Shown piece by piece: positions 24,137 through 35,003 of a stretch of DNA of 64,000 nucleotides; positions within the stretch are counted from its first letter, which is position 1; every line of letters begins with the position of its first letter. The translations under genes and the position numbers were made by a program. The notes below the pieces were generated by a model. The model did no database searches. It had not been told where the DNA came from and worked only from the letters and a program-made list of their open reading frames with translations. The stretch is from Nitrospira sp. CG24B (GTDB lineage: Bacteria > Nitrospirota > Nitrospiria > Nitrospirales > Nitrospiraceae), in the NCBI GenBank assembly GCA_002869845.2, contig NEWS02000001.1:26727-90726 (forward strand), written 5' to 3'.

Positions 24137-24457
24137 TTATGCTTTCCGCCGAGAGCCAATCAAAATATCATTGCCGTCCACCCGGACTTCGTAGCTCCCT
24201 ACGCAATACCCGCCACCGTCGGTGCCTTGCCCATTTCTGATGTCGAACGCCAGATCATGCCAAGGGCAGGCAATGACATACCCCTTGAGTCTCCCCTCAA
24301 TAAGCGGACCCCCTTCATGGGGACAGCTATTATGGATGGCGTACAACTTCCCCTCGACGTTGAACAACGCGAGCGGACGGTCATTAACCGTGACAATCTT
24401 TGACTGTCCCGGAGGCACCTCATCGATCTGTGCAACCTTCTGAAACCCATCCATCAT
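24137..24457 (-). CDS. Rieske [2Fe-2S] ferredoxin-like protein
   Basis: CPHEGGPLIEGRLKGYVIACPWHDLAFD (CxH...CxxH Rieske motif). Confidence 0.92.
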   Translation of the reverse strand: MMDGFQKVAQIDEVPPGQSKIVTVNDRPLALFNVEGKLYAIHNSCPHEGGPLIEGRLKGYVIACPWHDLAFDIRNGQGTDGGGYCVGSYEVRVDGNDILIGSRRKA

Positions 24458-24486
24458 GCGTGATTCCTCGACCCTCTTCGTAGACG

Positions 24487-25032
24487 CTACATACGAAGGG
24501 CATACTTGAGCTCGTCGCCTTTTGCAACTCCTGTTGTCTTAATGAACCCCGATTCTGTCTGTATCACATACCGAGCTTCCTCCGGCGGTGGCCCAAAAAA
24601 TGGGCACGGGTCTTTCGCGCATGGTTCTGCATGTTCCAGCATATGCACGACATGATGCCCCTCATCCACCCACAGAATATCGATAGGGAATCGATATTCC
24701 CTGGTTGTCACGCGATGCATTCCATTTTGCTCAAAGATATAAAGCATGCCTCCGCCTGGGGGCAAGGTCTCCCGAAAGGCAAGTCCAAAGAGCAATTTCT
24801 CCGGCGTGTTTGCCACTTCGGCTTCGAGCTCAACACCGCTCGGAAACTTGACGACGATGATGTCCGATTCCTTACGTTCAATGAGAAACACCGACACACT
24901 CATCAGGAGAAGGGCAAGCAGGATCATCATGATGATCCGCTTCTTCTGCTGCTCTCGATTGCTCACCTGGGCTTGATCAGCTGCCATTGAGGTATTCGGC
25001 GGTCTCTTTCTCTTCTGGGCCCAATGCCCCAT
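24487..25032 (-). CDS. DUF192 family membrane-anchored/exported protein
   Basis: VEVANTPEKLLFGLAFRETLPPGGGMLYIFE-like region, FPIDILWVDEGHHVVHM; N-terminal TM. Confidence 0.85.
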   Translation of the reverse strand: MGHWAQKRKRPPNTSMAADQAQVSNREQQKKRIIMMILLALLLMSVSVFLIERKESDIIVVKFPSGVELEAEVANTPEKLLFGLAFRETLPPGGGMLYIFEQNGMHRVTTREYRFPIDILWVDEGHHVVHMLEHAEPCAKDPCPFFGPPPEEARYVIQTESGFIKTTGVAKGDELKYALRM

Positions 25033-25186
25033 GCCGAGGCGTGAGCTAGGTCTTCTGACCGGATTCCGTTCGATTGACTTGGAAAAGAATCACGGAATAA
25101 AATATCACTTCGCGACCTGCTCATCACACGTCAATGCGAGCACTATGGTGTGAGCTGCGTGAACTTGTCAACGTGCTAGTAGTTAG

Positions 25187-25567
<381 letters not shown>

Positions 25568-25591
25568 CTATACTTTACGTGATGTATTGAA

Positions 25592-25628
25592 GGGCCCTGG
25601 TTCCATCCAGAACCAGGGCCCTTTGTTT
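25592..25628 (+). terminator. Rho-independent terminator after the ferredoxin gene
   Basis: gggccctggttc-catcca-gaaccagggccc followed by tttgtttt. Confidence 0.9.
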
Positions 25629-25650
25629 TGGGCTGTTGTGACCGAACAAT

Positions 25651-25686
25651 AAAAAAGGCCCCGGTGAGCTTCACCGAGGCCTTTTT
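25651..25686 (-). terminator. Rho-independent terminator for the minus-strand cupredoxin gene
   Basis: aaaaaaggccccggtgagcttcaccgaggccttttt: GC stem flanked by A- and T-tracts, could act on both strands. Confidence 0.85.
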
Positions 25687-25708
25687 CGCCGACTGAAATC
25701 CAGACAAC

Positions 25709-26185
25709 CTACTTCAGCATAAGCAACTTGCCGCCGACATGGCCAGGATGCAAGTGGCAACGATATTCAAGAACATTTCCCCCGGAATAAAACAGATCGC
25801 TGGTCGGAACACCGATATACTGCGTTTCCCCAGGCTTGAGCACGATCTTGGTATGCAAGACAGTCGGTGCAGATTGATTCACGGCGGCGCTGAGCTGGAA
25901 CCCGTGCTCAGCCGTTGCGTTATTTGTCACTTTTAACAACACTGGAGCACCGGGACGCGCTTTAAAATCGATGACGGTCATCGGCGGATACCAGATCTTC
26001 ATGTTTCCAATTTCAACAGCAAAGAACGCAACATCTACGCTCAGCTCCTTAAACGGCTGACCGACGACAGAACCCGTTTCCAGGTCGCCGGTCTCTACAC
26101 CTCCCGCTTGAAGCGCATACGAACTCGAAGCCCCAGCCAACACCATTCCAAGGCCAAAGAAGACCGCCAACATCGTCTTGCCCAT
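25709..26185 (-). CDS. Exported cupredoxin-domain protein, nitrosocyanin-like Cu motif
   Basis: MGKTMLAVFFGLGMVLAGASSSYA signal; NNATAEHGFQLSA ... VLKPGETQYI ... LEYRCHLHPGHVGGKLLMLK. Confidence 0.8.
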   Translation of the reverse strand: MGKTMLAVFFGLGMVLAGASSSYALQAGGVETGDLETGSVVGQPFKELSVDVAFFAVEIGNMKIWYPPMTVIDFKARPGAPVLLKVTNNATAEHGFQLSAAVNQSAPTVLHTKIVLKPGETQYIGVPTSDLFYSGGNVLEYRCHLHPGHVGGKLLMLK

Positions 26186-26590
26186 GACTACCCCCTTGCG
26201 AATATTAAGAAGAAACAAATAAAGGCTTGTGAATATGTAGCCGCCAAACTTACAAAGGACACGACTAGTTCCAATAACACACTCGTTGTCTTCGACTAGG
26301 TCCCGACATTCACGACATTATAATATTGTTTGTATAGCATATGGGTCAAAACGGAAGCAATTGATTTGGAACTGCCGAGGTTGCTTGAACCGTAGCTCAC
26401 GCGATGGAATCCAGCTCCACAGGGGATGGCCCTGAATAGGGTGTCCGCCCTCTCGGTGCCGGACAATTAACACTAATTGTGGCAGAGCACCCCGTACTCT
26501 CGCTAAACATTCGCTTGGTCACCCGCTTGGTCACCGGTCTCGCTTAAGTATTTCCCGAAAACTCCGATAGGGCAGTTGAGGAGCTGCAAC

Positions 26591-27205
26591 ATGTCCATCA
26601 TTCTGGCGGTCAACGGAATCGTGGAAACGTATCCGGTCAAACCGGCTGTTTCACGGAATGCCCGGCCTGAATACGCGAGGGAGCGGGAACATCATGGCCA
26701 ACACGCTTCTTCTCTGGATCACTCAGCCTTGGCAGCGCAAACCGCCTATCAACAGCAGAACAGCGAGCAATCGCACCCGAAACCGGCGATTCTAGCGCGT
26801 GACCTGATGAGTACTCCGGTTATCTCTCTCCCCTCCGATAACACCTGGCTTGACGCCTGGACGAGCATGTCAGACAAGGGATTCCATCATATCCCCGTCA
26901 CGTCGATGCACGATACCCTCGTCGGGATGGTATCGTATCGTGACTTGCTCCGCCATGCCCCTGAACTGATCACAGCAGCCGATACGCGACAGGCCTCCAG
27001 ACGGCGATTGGCTGACATCATGACGTCCCGAGTTATTTCGGCGACTCCCGTCACAGAGGTCCGTGAAATTGCCCGCGTCATGTTGGATGAACAGATTCAT
27101 GCGGTTCCAATTTTGGATCACCATCGCCGTCTGATCGGCATCCTTGCTGCCCGAGATCTACTGCAGGGTATCGCAAACCACGGCCCTCTCGAACTTTGGA
27201 CCTGA
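26591..27205 (+). CDS. CBS-domain pair protein
   Basis: ILARDLMSTPVISLPSDNTWLDAWTSMSDKGFHHIPVTS... LADIMTSRVISATPVTEVREIARVMLDEQIHAVPILD; ATG 26591. Confidence 0.9.
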   Translation: MSIILAVNGIVETYPVKPAVSRNARPEYAREREHHGQHASSLDHSALAAQTAYQQQNSEQSHPKPAILARDLMSTPVISLPSDNTWLDAWTSMSDKGFHHIPVTSMHDTLVGMVSYRDLLRHAPELITAADTRQASRRRLADIMTSRVISATPVTEVREIARVMLDEQIHAVPILDHHRRLIGILAARDLLQGIANHGPLELWT

Positions 27206-27338
27206 CTTCTCCGTTGATGACTTCATAGACAGACTCTCGTCGATCGTGCTCCTCCGACCGGTCTCGGCTCGACTCGATGCGGTGATCGTCGTCGTAACCA
27301 ATCCGGAAGGGTTCCGGGCTACTCCCTCGCCTTGATCA

Positions 27339-27857
27339 TCACAAGTATGACCATTGAGAGAACGCGGCCGCTTGACCGATGTGGTGTCCGGCAAGATCGA
27401 TCACATTCCAAATCACGGCTTGCTCGACACGAAATCGCCTCCCCATTGAGGAAATTCGCACCCCCCGATATCCATCGTAGTAACCCTTGGCCCTTGCTTG
27501 CATCAACATCCGCTCTCGCTCAGTACGGTCATCCGCTTCGGCCGTGAGTCGCGATGGCGTCTGGATGAATTGCTCCCAGGACAGCTCCCACAGATCCAAG
27601 GCGGCTTGATTGCCATAATTCAAGATCGGGTCCCGCTCCACACCGTGCGATACAACGACAATGGCTGCTTCGAATAACCGGAGGGCCTGTGCCTTTCGAT
27701 CGCCCGCCCGATCAATGAGGTCTTGTCCGATCCAATAGTGGTAGCTCTCCAGTAATCGGTGACTCCACTCAACAATGCACGGCTCGCTCCAGGGTCTGGA
27801 TTTCATCGGTGCGGTGGTACCACGTCTCGTAGAGCAGGGCAAGCTCTGGACGCGCAC
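27339..27857 (-). CDS. MEKHLA-domain protein
   Basis: VVVSHGVERDPILNYGNQAALDLWELSWEQFIQTPSRLTAEADDRTERERML ... AVIWNVIDLAGHHIGQAA. Confidence 0.85.
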   Translation of the reverse strand: MRVQSLPCSTRRGTTAPMKSRPWSEPCIVEWSHRLLESYHYWIGQDLIDRAGDRKAQALRLFEAAIVVVSHGVERDPILNYGNQAALDLWELSWEQFIQTPSRLTAEADDRTERERMLMQARAKGYYDGYRGVRISSMGRRFRVEQAVIWNVIDLAGHHIGQAAAFSQWSYL

Positions 27858-27858
27858 T

Positions 27859-27889
27859 TGTCAAGACCATAGGACTTCTCTGTATAATG
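27859..27889 (+). promoter_or_regulatory. Candidate sigma-70-type promoter for leuCD
   Basis: ttgtca - 19 nt - tataat, about 30 nt upstream of the leuC start; spacing is slightly long. Confidence 0.4.
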
Positions 27890-27920
27890 GCGGTTCGAAT
27901 TCCTAAAGACGGGAGTAGCT

Positions 27921-29324
27921 ATGGCAGGCAAAACACTATTCGATAAAATTTGGGATACGCATGTCGTTCGGGCGGAAGCAGATGGGACTACGCTCCTCTA
28001 TATTGATCGACAATTGGTTCATGAAGTGACCTCGCCTCAAGCGTTTGAAGGGTTGAAGCTGGCTGGGCGAACGCCTCGACGACCGGCTGCAACCCTGGCC
28101 GTCCCGGATCACAATGTTCCGACGACCGACCGGAAGCTACCGATCGCCGATCAGATCAGCGCGAAGCAGATTCGGACCCTTGAGGACAACTGTCGGGACT
28201 TCGGCATTACCTACTTTGGCATGGATGATATCCGACAAGGCGTTGTGCACGTCATTGGCCCCGAGCAAGGATTCACCCTGCCAGGGACGACGATCGTGTG
28301 CGGAGATTCTCACACATCGACCCACGGAGCATTCGGTGCATTGGCATTCGGTATTGGGACCAGCGAGGTCGAACATGTGCTGGCGACGCAATGCCTCGTC
28401 CAAAAACGACCAAAGACGATGGAGGTCCGGGTTGAGGGGACCCTTTCCAATCACTGCTCAGCAAAGGACATTATTCTTGCGATTATCGGAAAAATTGGCG
28501 CAGCCGGTGGAACCGGTTACGTGATTGAGTATACAGGGTCGGCTATTCGCGCACTGAGCATGGAAGGGCGCATGACCCTCTGCAATATGTCGATCGAGGG
28601 GGGGGCCCGCGCTGGGTTAGTGGCCCCCGATGAGAAGACGATCGCCTATCTGAAGGAACGGCCGCTCGTTCCGAAAGGGGATATGTTCGAACACGCCGTG
28701 CAGGCATGGCAGCGGCTCACTACTGACACGGATGCGAAATACGATGAGACCGTCTCGGTACAGGCTGAAGACATCGCGCCTCAGGTCAGTTGGGGAACGA
28801 GTCCAGGGATGGTGCTGGGTGTCGATCAAAAGATCCCAGACCCACGAACGATGTCCGATGCCAACACGAAGAGCGCGACGGAACGTGCCTTGACCTACAT
28901 GGGACTTTCGCCCAACACACCCATTACGGATATTGTAATCGACCGCGTCTTCATCGGCTCATGCACGAATTCACGAATTGAAGACCTCCGGCTGGCAGCC
29001 AGCCTTGCCAAGGGGAAAAGAGTTGCCAAGTCCGTGCATGCCATGGTGGTCCCAGGGTCAGGACTCGTCAAACAACAGGCTGAGGCGGAAGGCCTTGATC
29101 ACGTATTTCGCGAAGCAGGATTCGAATGGCGAGAGGCTGGATGCAGCATGTGTCTGGCCATGAATGCCGACGTCCTGCAGCCAGGGGAACGTTGTGCGTC
29201 CACCAGCAATCGAAATTTTGAAGGCCGTCAGGGCGCAGGTGGGAGAACCCATCTGGTGTCCCCTGCGATGGCGGTCGCCGCGGCTATTGAAGGTCACTTC
29301 GTCGATATTCGACATTGGAGCTGA
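27921..29324 (+). CDS. leuC: 3-isopropylmalate dehydratase large subunit
   Basis: [61 protein letters not shown]. Confidence 0.98.
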   Translation: MAGKTLFDKIWDTHVVRAEADGTTLLYIDRQLVHEVTSPQAFEGLKLAGRTPRRPAATLAVPDHNVPTTDRKLPIADQISAKQIRTLEDNCRDFGITYFGMDDIRQGVVHVIGPEQGFTLPGTTIVCGDSHTSTHGAFGALAFGIGTSEVEHVLATQCLVQKRPKTMEVRVEGTLSNHCSAKDIILAIIGKIGAAGGTGYVIEYTGSAIRALSMEGRMTLCNMSIEGGARAGLVAPDEKTIAYLKERPLVPKGDMFEHAVQAWQRLTTDTDAKYDETVSVQAEDIAPQVSWGTSPGMVLGVDQKIPDPRTMSDANTKSATERALTYMGLSPNTPITDIVIDRVFIGSCTNSRIEDLRLAASLAKGKRVAKSVHAMVVPGSGLVKQQAEAEGLDHVFREAGFEWREAGCSMCLAMNADVLQPGERCASTSNRNFEGRQGAGGRTHLVSPAMAVAAAIEGHFVDIRHWS

Positions 29325-29331
29325 TGACGCT

Positions 29332-29955
29332 ATGGAACCGTTTACTCTTCTCACCGGTCTCGTTGCCCCGTTGGATCTCATCAACGTCGACACGGATCAG
29401 ATCATTCCGAAGCAGTTTTTAAAGACGATCAAACGGACAGGACTCCGCGAAGGCCTCTTTTTTGACTGGAGAAAGAAAAAAGATGGATCGCCCGATCCGA
29501 ATTTTTTCTTGAATCAACCTCGCTATCAATCGGCCTCGATCTTATTAACGCGCGATAATTTTGGTTGCGGCTCCTCTCGTGAGCATGCGCCGTGGGCCCT
29601 GTTGGATCAGGGGTTCCGCTGCATCATTGCGCCGAGTTTTGCAGACATTTTTTACAACAACTGTTTTCAGAACGGCATTCTCCCCGTTGTACTGAAGGCA
29701 GATGAAGTGCTGGCTCTCATGAAACAGGCCGTCGGTACCGAGGGATACCGGCTTACCGTCGATCTTGGCAGCCAAACGGTCACATCACCCGAGAAGACAA
29801 CATACCGGTTCGAAATCGACCCCTTCCGCAAGGATTGCCTCTATCGAGGGCTTGATTCGATCGGCCTCACGCTCCAACATGAGTCTGAGATCTCGGCCTA
29901 TGAGTCTCGTCGAAAGACTGACGCTCCTTGGTTGTTCAGCGACATTCATTCGTAA
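29332..29955 (+). CDS. leuD: 3-isopropylmalate dehydratase small subunit
   Basis: [51 protein letters not shown] 29332. Confidence 0.97.
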   Translation: MEPFTLLTGLVAPLDLINVDTDQIIPKQFLKTIKRTGLREGLFFDWRKKKDGSPDPNFFLNQPRYQSASILLTRDNFGCGSSREHAPWALLDQGFRCIIAPSFADIFYNNCFQNGILPVVLKADEVLALMKQAVGTEGYRLTVDLGSQTVTSPEKTTYRFEIDPFRKDCLYRGLDSIGLTLQHESEISAYESRRKTDAPWLFSDIHS

Positions 29956-29969
29956 CTGAGGAGATACCG

Positions 29970-30311
29970 GTGAAACTATTTGTGACGCTGCTCTTCTTTC
30001 TAGGCGCTGCCTACCTGACGGTCGTGTTCAACTGGACCTATTCCGATGGAAACCGGGCCGGCTACATTCAGAAGTTTTCAACGAAGGGCTGGCTGTGTAA
30101 GAGCCATGAAGGAGAGTTGGCCATGACGACCGTACCGGGAACGGCACCTGTTCTCTGGCCGTTTACGATCTCGGACGATAAAGTCGCCGCGCAACTGTCA
30201 GAGGTCATGGGGAAACGGGTGATCTTGCATTACAAGGAGTATCGCTACATTCCCTCCACCTGCTTCGGTGACACCACCTATTTCGTGGACAAAGTCGAAG
30301 TCCAAGAATAG
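29970..30311 (+). CDS. Hypothetical membrane-anchored protein
   Basis: GTG start after aggagata RBS; VKLFVTLLFFLGAAYLTVVFNWTYSDGNRAGYIQKFSTKGWLCKSHEGELAM. Confidence 0.75.
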   Translation: MKLFVTLLFFLGAAYLTVVFNWTYSDGNRAGYIQKFSTKGWLCKSHEGELAMTTVPGTAPVLWPFTISDDKVAAQLSEVMGKRVILHYKEYRYIPSTCFGDTTYFVDKVEVQE

Positions 30312-30324
30312 TTGCACCAACTCC

Positions 30325-30388
30325 CAGGATGTTCAAAAAGTCCAGACATCTCACCCCCCAACCCCGGCGCGCCAAGACACGCCTCTCC
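30325..30388. repeat. Dispersed repeat copy 1 (about 64 bp)
   Basis: caggatgttcaaaaagtccagacatctcacc...ccggcgcgccaagacacgcctctcc resembles the reverse complement of 56795-56859. Confidence 0.75.
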
Positions 30389-30515
30389 GCATGCAAGGCC
30401 GCAGCTCTCCAGATCTTTCCCGCTGTTCTATTCCGCGCTTCACGCTTCACGAGATGCACTTCACCTGTTTCAAAATGACGCGAGAACGACGCTCGAGGGC
30501 TTTTTCAACATCCTG

Positions 30516-31619
30516 CTACAGCCATTTCTTTCGACGGAACCCGATGAGCATGATGGCAGCGACGAGACCCATGATGCCGATCGCCATCGGGTAGCCCCAC
30601 GGCCATTTCAACTCCGGCATATACTCGAAATTCATGCCGTAGATGCCCGCGATAAAGGTGAGCGGCATGAAAATCGTCGTGATCACCGTCAGCACTCGCA
30701 TGACGGCGTTGAGCCGATAGCTGACGCTTGAAAGATAGATATCGAGGCTCGCCGAAACCATTTCACGCAATGTCTCAATGGTGTCAACGATCTGCACGAC
30801 ATGGTCATAGACGTCTCGAAAAAAGACCTTGATGGGTTCATGCAAAAAGGGACAGTCCGAACGAGATAGGTTATTGATCGCTTCCCGGAGCGGCCACACG
30901 GCACGGCGCACGAACAACAACTGCTGTTTCAGCCCATGAATGTCTTTGAGGATGTCCGGCTTGGGATCGGTGATCACTCGCTCTTGCAGCGATTCGATCC
31001 GTTCTCCCAGCATTTCGAGCACTGCGAAATATTGGTCGACCACGGCATCAATGAGCGCATACAGCAGATAATCAGACCCATTTTGCCGGAGACGCCCTTT
31101 GCCGCCTCTCAGACGATCCCGCACTGACTGGAACACATCCGTCCCGTTCTCCTGGAACGACAGGACATAATTGCGTCCGAGGACGAAACTGACCTGTTCG
31201 ACCACAATGTCCCCTCCCTCAGAAGTCGTGAGCATCTTCATGACGAGAAAAAAATAGGTCTCATAGTCATCGAGCTTCGGACGCTGATCCGTGTTGGCGA
31301 TGTCTTCCAGCAAAAGAGGGTGAAGGCCAAAATGTTTCCCGAATCCTTCCAACACATCCACTTTATGGACCCCACCGACATTCACCCACGTCACGGTTTC
31401 ATCGGCAGGCAGTCGAAGCGCATTCACATCTGTGACCAGCTGCTCCTCGCACCGCGCACCGGCATAATTGAACAGGGTCATGCTCACAGCCTCAGTTCGC
31501 TGTTCGCCGATGTGAACAAGCGTGCCTGGTGAGAGCCCCGTCTTCTTCGACCGTTTCTGGACCAGTTTCATCGTAACCTGCTTGTACGCAGATTCAACGG
31601 CCAGGTCAAGTCGGCACAT
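30516..31619 (-). CDS. corA: CorA-type Mg/Co transporter (start may be internal MKLVQKR at about 31571)
   Basis: C-terminal MPLTFIAGIYGMNFEYMPELKWPWGYPM (GMN signature) and two TM segments. Confidence 0.95.
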   Translation of the reverse strand: MCRLDLAVESAYKQVTMKLVQKRSKKTGLSPGTLVHIGEQRTEAVSMTLFNYAGARCEEQLVTDVNALRLPADETVTWVNVGGVHKVDVLEGFGKHFGLHPLLLEDIANTDQRPKLDDYETYFFLVMKMLTTSEGGDIVVEQVSFVLGRNYVLSFQENGTDVFQSVRDRLRGGKGRLRQNGSDYLLYALIDAVVDQYFAVLEMLGERIESLQERVITDPKPDILKDIHGLKQQLLFVRRAVWPLREAINNLSRSDCPFLHEPIKVFFRDVYDHVVQIVDTIETLREMVSASLDIYLSSVSYRLNAVMRVLTVITTIFMPLTFIAGIYGMNFEYMPELKWPWGYPMAIGIMGLVAAIMLIGFRRKKWL

Positions 31620-31663
31620 GCTTGGTTCTTTTCATCTGTCGCCAGGCCTGCTACTCTCCTGTC

Positions 31664-32470
31664 ATGACATGGGACAATGAACTGGATGTTCTCAGCATGG
31701 CGATTCGGAAGGCTGGAGCAGAGGCCTTACGGTTCGCCGTTGATGGCTTTGAGACGATTCAGAAGCCGGACCAATCCCCAGTGACCTCGGCGGACCTGGC
31801 CGTGAATGAGGTCCTTCTCTCCCACCTGATGTCCGCGTTTCCTGAGGATGGATGGCTCTCTGAAGAATCACCTGATCATCTAGACCGACTTCAGAAACGA
31901 CGGGTCTGGGTGGTTGATCCGATAGACGGGACGAAAGCGTTCATCAGTGGTGAACCGGAGTATTGCATTTCCGTCGGCCTCATTGAACAGGGCCGACCGA
32001 TCGTGGCAGGCATCTTCAACCCTTCCACGGACGAATTATTCACTGCTACTCGAGGTGGAGGTCTGCGCCTCAATCATAAACCAGTTGCTCCACCAGCTTC
32101 GTGGTACGGTCGACATCCGGTCATCGGCCTGAATCAATGGGAACAACAGATCGGCCGCTTCCCCTCCCTGGAGCCATCGATCAATAAGCGGGCTATCCGC
32201 TCAATCGCTTGGGTACTCGCACTTGCCGCAACTGGCCGTATGGAGGGAGTCGTCACGTGGGAACCAGAAAATGAATGGGATGTGGCTGCGGGGACGCTTC
32301 TCATCACGGAGGCAGGGGGAACCATCTCCGATGGCCTCGGACAGGAACTACGCTTTAACCAACGCACGCCTCGCTATCGCGGCATCATCGCCACAGGCCC
32401 ACACTGTCCCGAGGTGCTCGCGCGACAACTCAGGTGCCTGACTTGTGGGACCGACAACGGCATTGCGTAA
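31664..32470 (+). CDS. 3'(2'),5'-bisphosphate nucleotidase / inositol monophosphatase family (CysQ-like)
   Basis: GWLSEESPDHLDRLQKRRVWVVDPIDGTKAFISGEPEYCISVGL, EWDVAAGTLLITEAGG. Confidence 0.9.
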   Translation: MTWDNELDVLSMAIRKAGAEALRFAVDGFETIQKPDQSPVTSADLAVNEVLLSHLMSAFPEDGWLSEESPDHLDRLQKRRVWVVDPIDGTKAFISGEPEYCISVGLIEQGRPIVAGIFNPSTDELFTATRGGGLRLNHKPVAPPASWYGRHPVIGLNQWEQQIGRFPSLEPSINKRAIRSIAWVLALAATGRMEGVVTWEPENEWDVAAGTLLITEAGGTISDGLGQELRFNQRTPRYRGIIATGPHCPEVLARQLRCLTCGTDNGIA

Positions 32471-32487
32471 TAGTGAGTGATGGAAGA

Positions 32488-33000
32488 TCAGGGTGCGGGA
32501 GGAGTGTCGCCAAGTCGTGTCATGGAGGTTTTCCTCGTCAGGTGGAACGTGCCACCCTTCTCTGATGGTGACGTGTTGGCACCAATTCGCTCATACCACC
32601 AGGTCCCGTCGCCTTCCACAGCGTCGGCAGAGAGGTTTACAACGAAACCGCCTTCCCGATCGTTTTCTTTCTGAGACCACTTACCGATCCATGTCCGGCC
32701 GTTGAGCTGAAGAGTTTCAAATCGCCCATCCTTGAATGCGTACGTACCGTTGCCCTGATCATCGAGTCGAAGAACGACCGCCCCGCCGTCTTCGTATTCC
32801 CATTCCCCTTCCAGGACGGAACGATCACCAGCCGAATGGTCTGCGGAGACAGAGAGAGGAACAGTGGCCCGATGACCGCATCCCGTCAACAGCAGCGCAG
32901 CAACAGCAGCGACTATGGGAGCGAGGTGCAGACTCATGGTCGAGTTCATAGCACGGGCTCTGGCTTCAGGCAAGAAACGGCCGCTTCCTCGCGCGCGCAT
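32488..33000 (-). CDS. Hypothetical lipoprotein (start uncertain)
   Basis: Lipobox-like APIVAAVAALLLTGCGHRA; no family recognised. Confidence 0.65.
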   Translation of the reverse strand: MRARGSGRFLPEARARAMNSTMSLHLAPIVAAVAALLLTGCGHRATVPLSVSADHSAGDRSVLEGEWEYEDGGAVVLRLDDQGNGTYAFKDGRFETLQLNGRTWIGKWSQKENDREGGFVVNLSADAVEGDGTWWYERIGANTSPSEKGGTFHLTRKTSMTRLGDTPPAP

Positions 33001-34158
33001 TTACAAGCCAGCTTGGGTCAACCGCCGACAGGCTTCATCGAGATCTAGGTCGGTCTTGGCATAACTGAAACGGACGAAGTTGGCCCCTGCCACACCGGGG
33101 ATAAAGGCCTCTCCCGGTACACCAGCCACACCGGTTTGTTCCAACAGATACATGGCGCGAGCTTTCCCGCTATCGCCTGGAAGTCGGGACACATCCGCCA
33201 ACACGTAATAGGCCCCCTCTGGGATCGAGGGAGTGAGTCCCGCCTTCGCCAGAGCGCTGCAAAATCTGTCGCGCTTGTGCTGGTAGTCTCGAGCCAGGCT
33301 CCCATAGAAATCGTCCGGCAAGTCTCGAATGCCACGAGCCACGCCCATTTGAAGCGGCGCCGGAGCACAAACATAGAGGAGATCGTTCATCGCGCCAATC
33401 GCTCGCGTCCACATCTGCGCAGCCACACTGTACCCGATCCGCCACCCCGTCACGCTGAATGTCTTGGAGTACCCTCCGATGGTCACCGTCCGTTCGGCCA
33501 TATTCGGCAAGGAGGCCATACTCACATGCCGTCGCCCGTCATAGAGAAAGTATTCGTAGATTTCATCCGTCAGGACAAACAGATCGTGCCGGCACGCAAA
33601 CTCTGCCAACGCCTCAAGTTCCGTTCGGCTGAAGACCTTGCCCGAGGGGTTGCCTGGCGAATTGACGATGATGGCCTTTGTTCTCGTGGTCACGAGCTGC
33701 TCAAGCTGAATCAACGAATAGGTCCAGGCTGGTGGCTGCATGTGGACCACCACAGGGACTGCTTCAACCGCCATGAGCGCGCTGATATGGTATTGATAGT
33801 ACGGCTCAAAGAGAATGACTTCATCACCGGGATTCAGTAGCGCAGCACAGGCACAGTGAAAGGCGCCGGTTGCCCCAGCGCTGACGGTGACTTCGGTTTC
33901 AGGATCGGCGCGAATCCCGTTATAGTGGGCCAGTTTGTCAGCGATGGCCTGCCGTAATTCAGGCAACCCATCGAAGCGCGTGTAGACGTTATGCCCATCT
34001 CTGATTGCCCGTTCAGCACCTTCAAGGACGATCGGCGGCACCGGCGTATCACAGACCCCCTGTGCCATATTGAGGCCCTTCGCATTCGCGCAGGCCTGGG
34101 TCATCGCCCGAATTTCCGATTGCGCGAGATCTCCCATCCGTCGACTGACTGTTCGCAT
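33001..34158 (-). CDS. Class I/II PLP-dependent aminotransferase
   Basis: NMAQGVCDTPVPPIV, VNSPGNPSGKVFSRTELEALAEF, GGYSKTFSVTGWRIGY; start at MRTVSRRMGD. Confidence 0.9.
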   Translation of the reverse strand: MRTVSRRMGDLAQSEIRAMTQACANAKGLNMAQGVCDTPVPPIVLEGAERAIRDGHNVYTRFDGLPELRQAIADKLAHYNGIRADPETEVTVSAGATGAFHCACAALLNPGDEVILFEPYYQYHISALMAVEAVPVVVHMQPPAWTYSLIQLEQLVTTRTKAIIVNSPGNPSGKVFSRTELEALAEFACRHDLFVLTDEIYEYFLYDGRRHVSMASLPNMAERTVTIGGYSKTFSVTGWRIGYSVAAQMWTRAIGAMNDLLYVCAPAPLQMGVARGIRDLPDDFYGSLARDYQHKRDRFCSALAKAGLTPSIPEGAYYVLADVSRLPGDSGKARAMYLLEQTGVAGVPGEAFIPGVAGANFVRFSYAKTDLDLDEACRRLTQAGL

Positions 34159-34367
34159 GACCCTTCTCCTTCTCCAGGCTCCACGATCGGTGTCCTTTGT
34201 GGCAGAGGATGATGCCGGCGTCAAGATGGAGTCAGGATTGTGAGCGTGGTCGAAGCAGTCATAGATGTCACCCTAGGTACAATAGAGATTCTGCTTGCTC
34301 AGGCCGGCTCTATGCGTACACTAAAGGCTGCTGGCCCCCCGATCTTCAATTGGAAAGGACCACTGCC

Positions 34368-34724
34368 GTGGCATCAAAGACATCTCGGGAACTCAGTCAG
34401 GCAGATGCGAACCAACAGGACCGACGTGGCAGAAGACTTGCCCTCTCCTGCCGCCTGTTTTTCTTTGGCGATGATGACTTTGAAGGTGAAGCGAAGATTC
34501 TGGACATATCAACAAACGGGTGCAGCGCCGAATCATCGATCGACGTGACAGTTGGGATGCTGCTGAAACTGTCCTTGTTTCTTCCTGATTTTAAGTGGCC
34601 CCTCCGCGTCGATCAGGCCATCGTGCGTTGGATCGATGGAAAACAGTTCGGCCTGGAGTTCACCAGCATTCGCCTGGCCCAGCGCGAACGATTAAGAGGC
34701 CTGATCATGAAGGTCAGGCCTTAA
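34368..34724 (+). CDS. PilZ-domain protein
   Basis: QDRRGRRLALSCRLFFFGDD...EGEAKILDISTNGCSAES...FGLEFTSI; GTG 34368. Confidence 0.75.
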   Translation: MASKTSRELSQADANQQDRRGRRLALSCRLFFFGDDDFEGEAKILDISTNGCSAESSIDVTVGMLLKLSLFLPDFKWPLRVDQAIVRWIDGKQFGLEFTSIRLAQRERLRGLIMKVRP

Positions 34725-35003
34725 GAGCGATCCGTCTCAATTGAGGCCCTAATGATGGAGGTTTCTCCATCGAAGTTTGATGCGATGGGCGTCTACAAAT
34801 ACGCAGTAAGCAGAATGCCGATCAGTCAATGCGCATGTCAGGCCCCACTTCTCTGGCGGGTCATCTACAATCGCGGCTATGGCAAACACGACGAGAAGTC
34901 AAAACAGTAAGCGACAAAGAGCTGCCATCTCCGTCCGCTCTCAGGGCGCTACTCGGCAACGAGATTCAGAAAGTGCTTCCCCGTTCATGATCGTACCGCT
35001 TCC

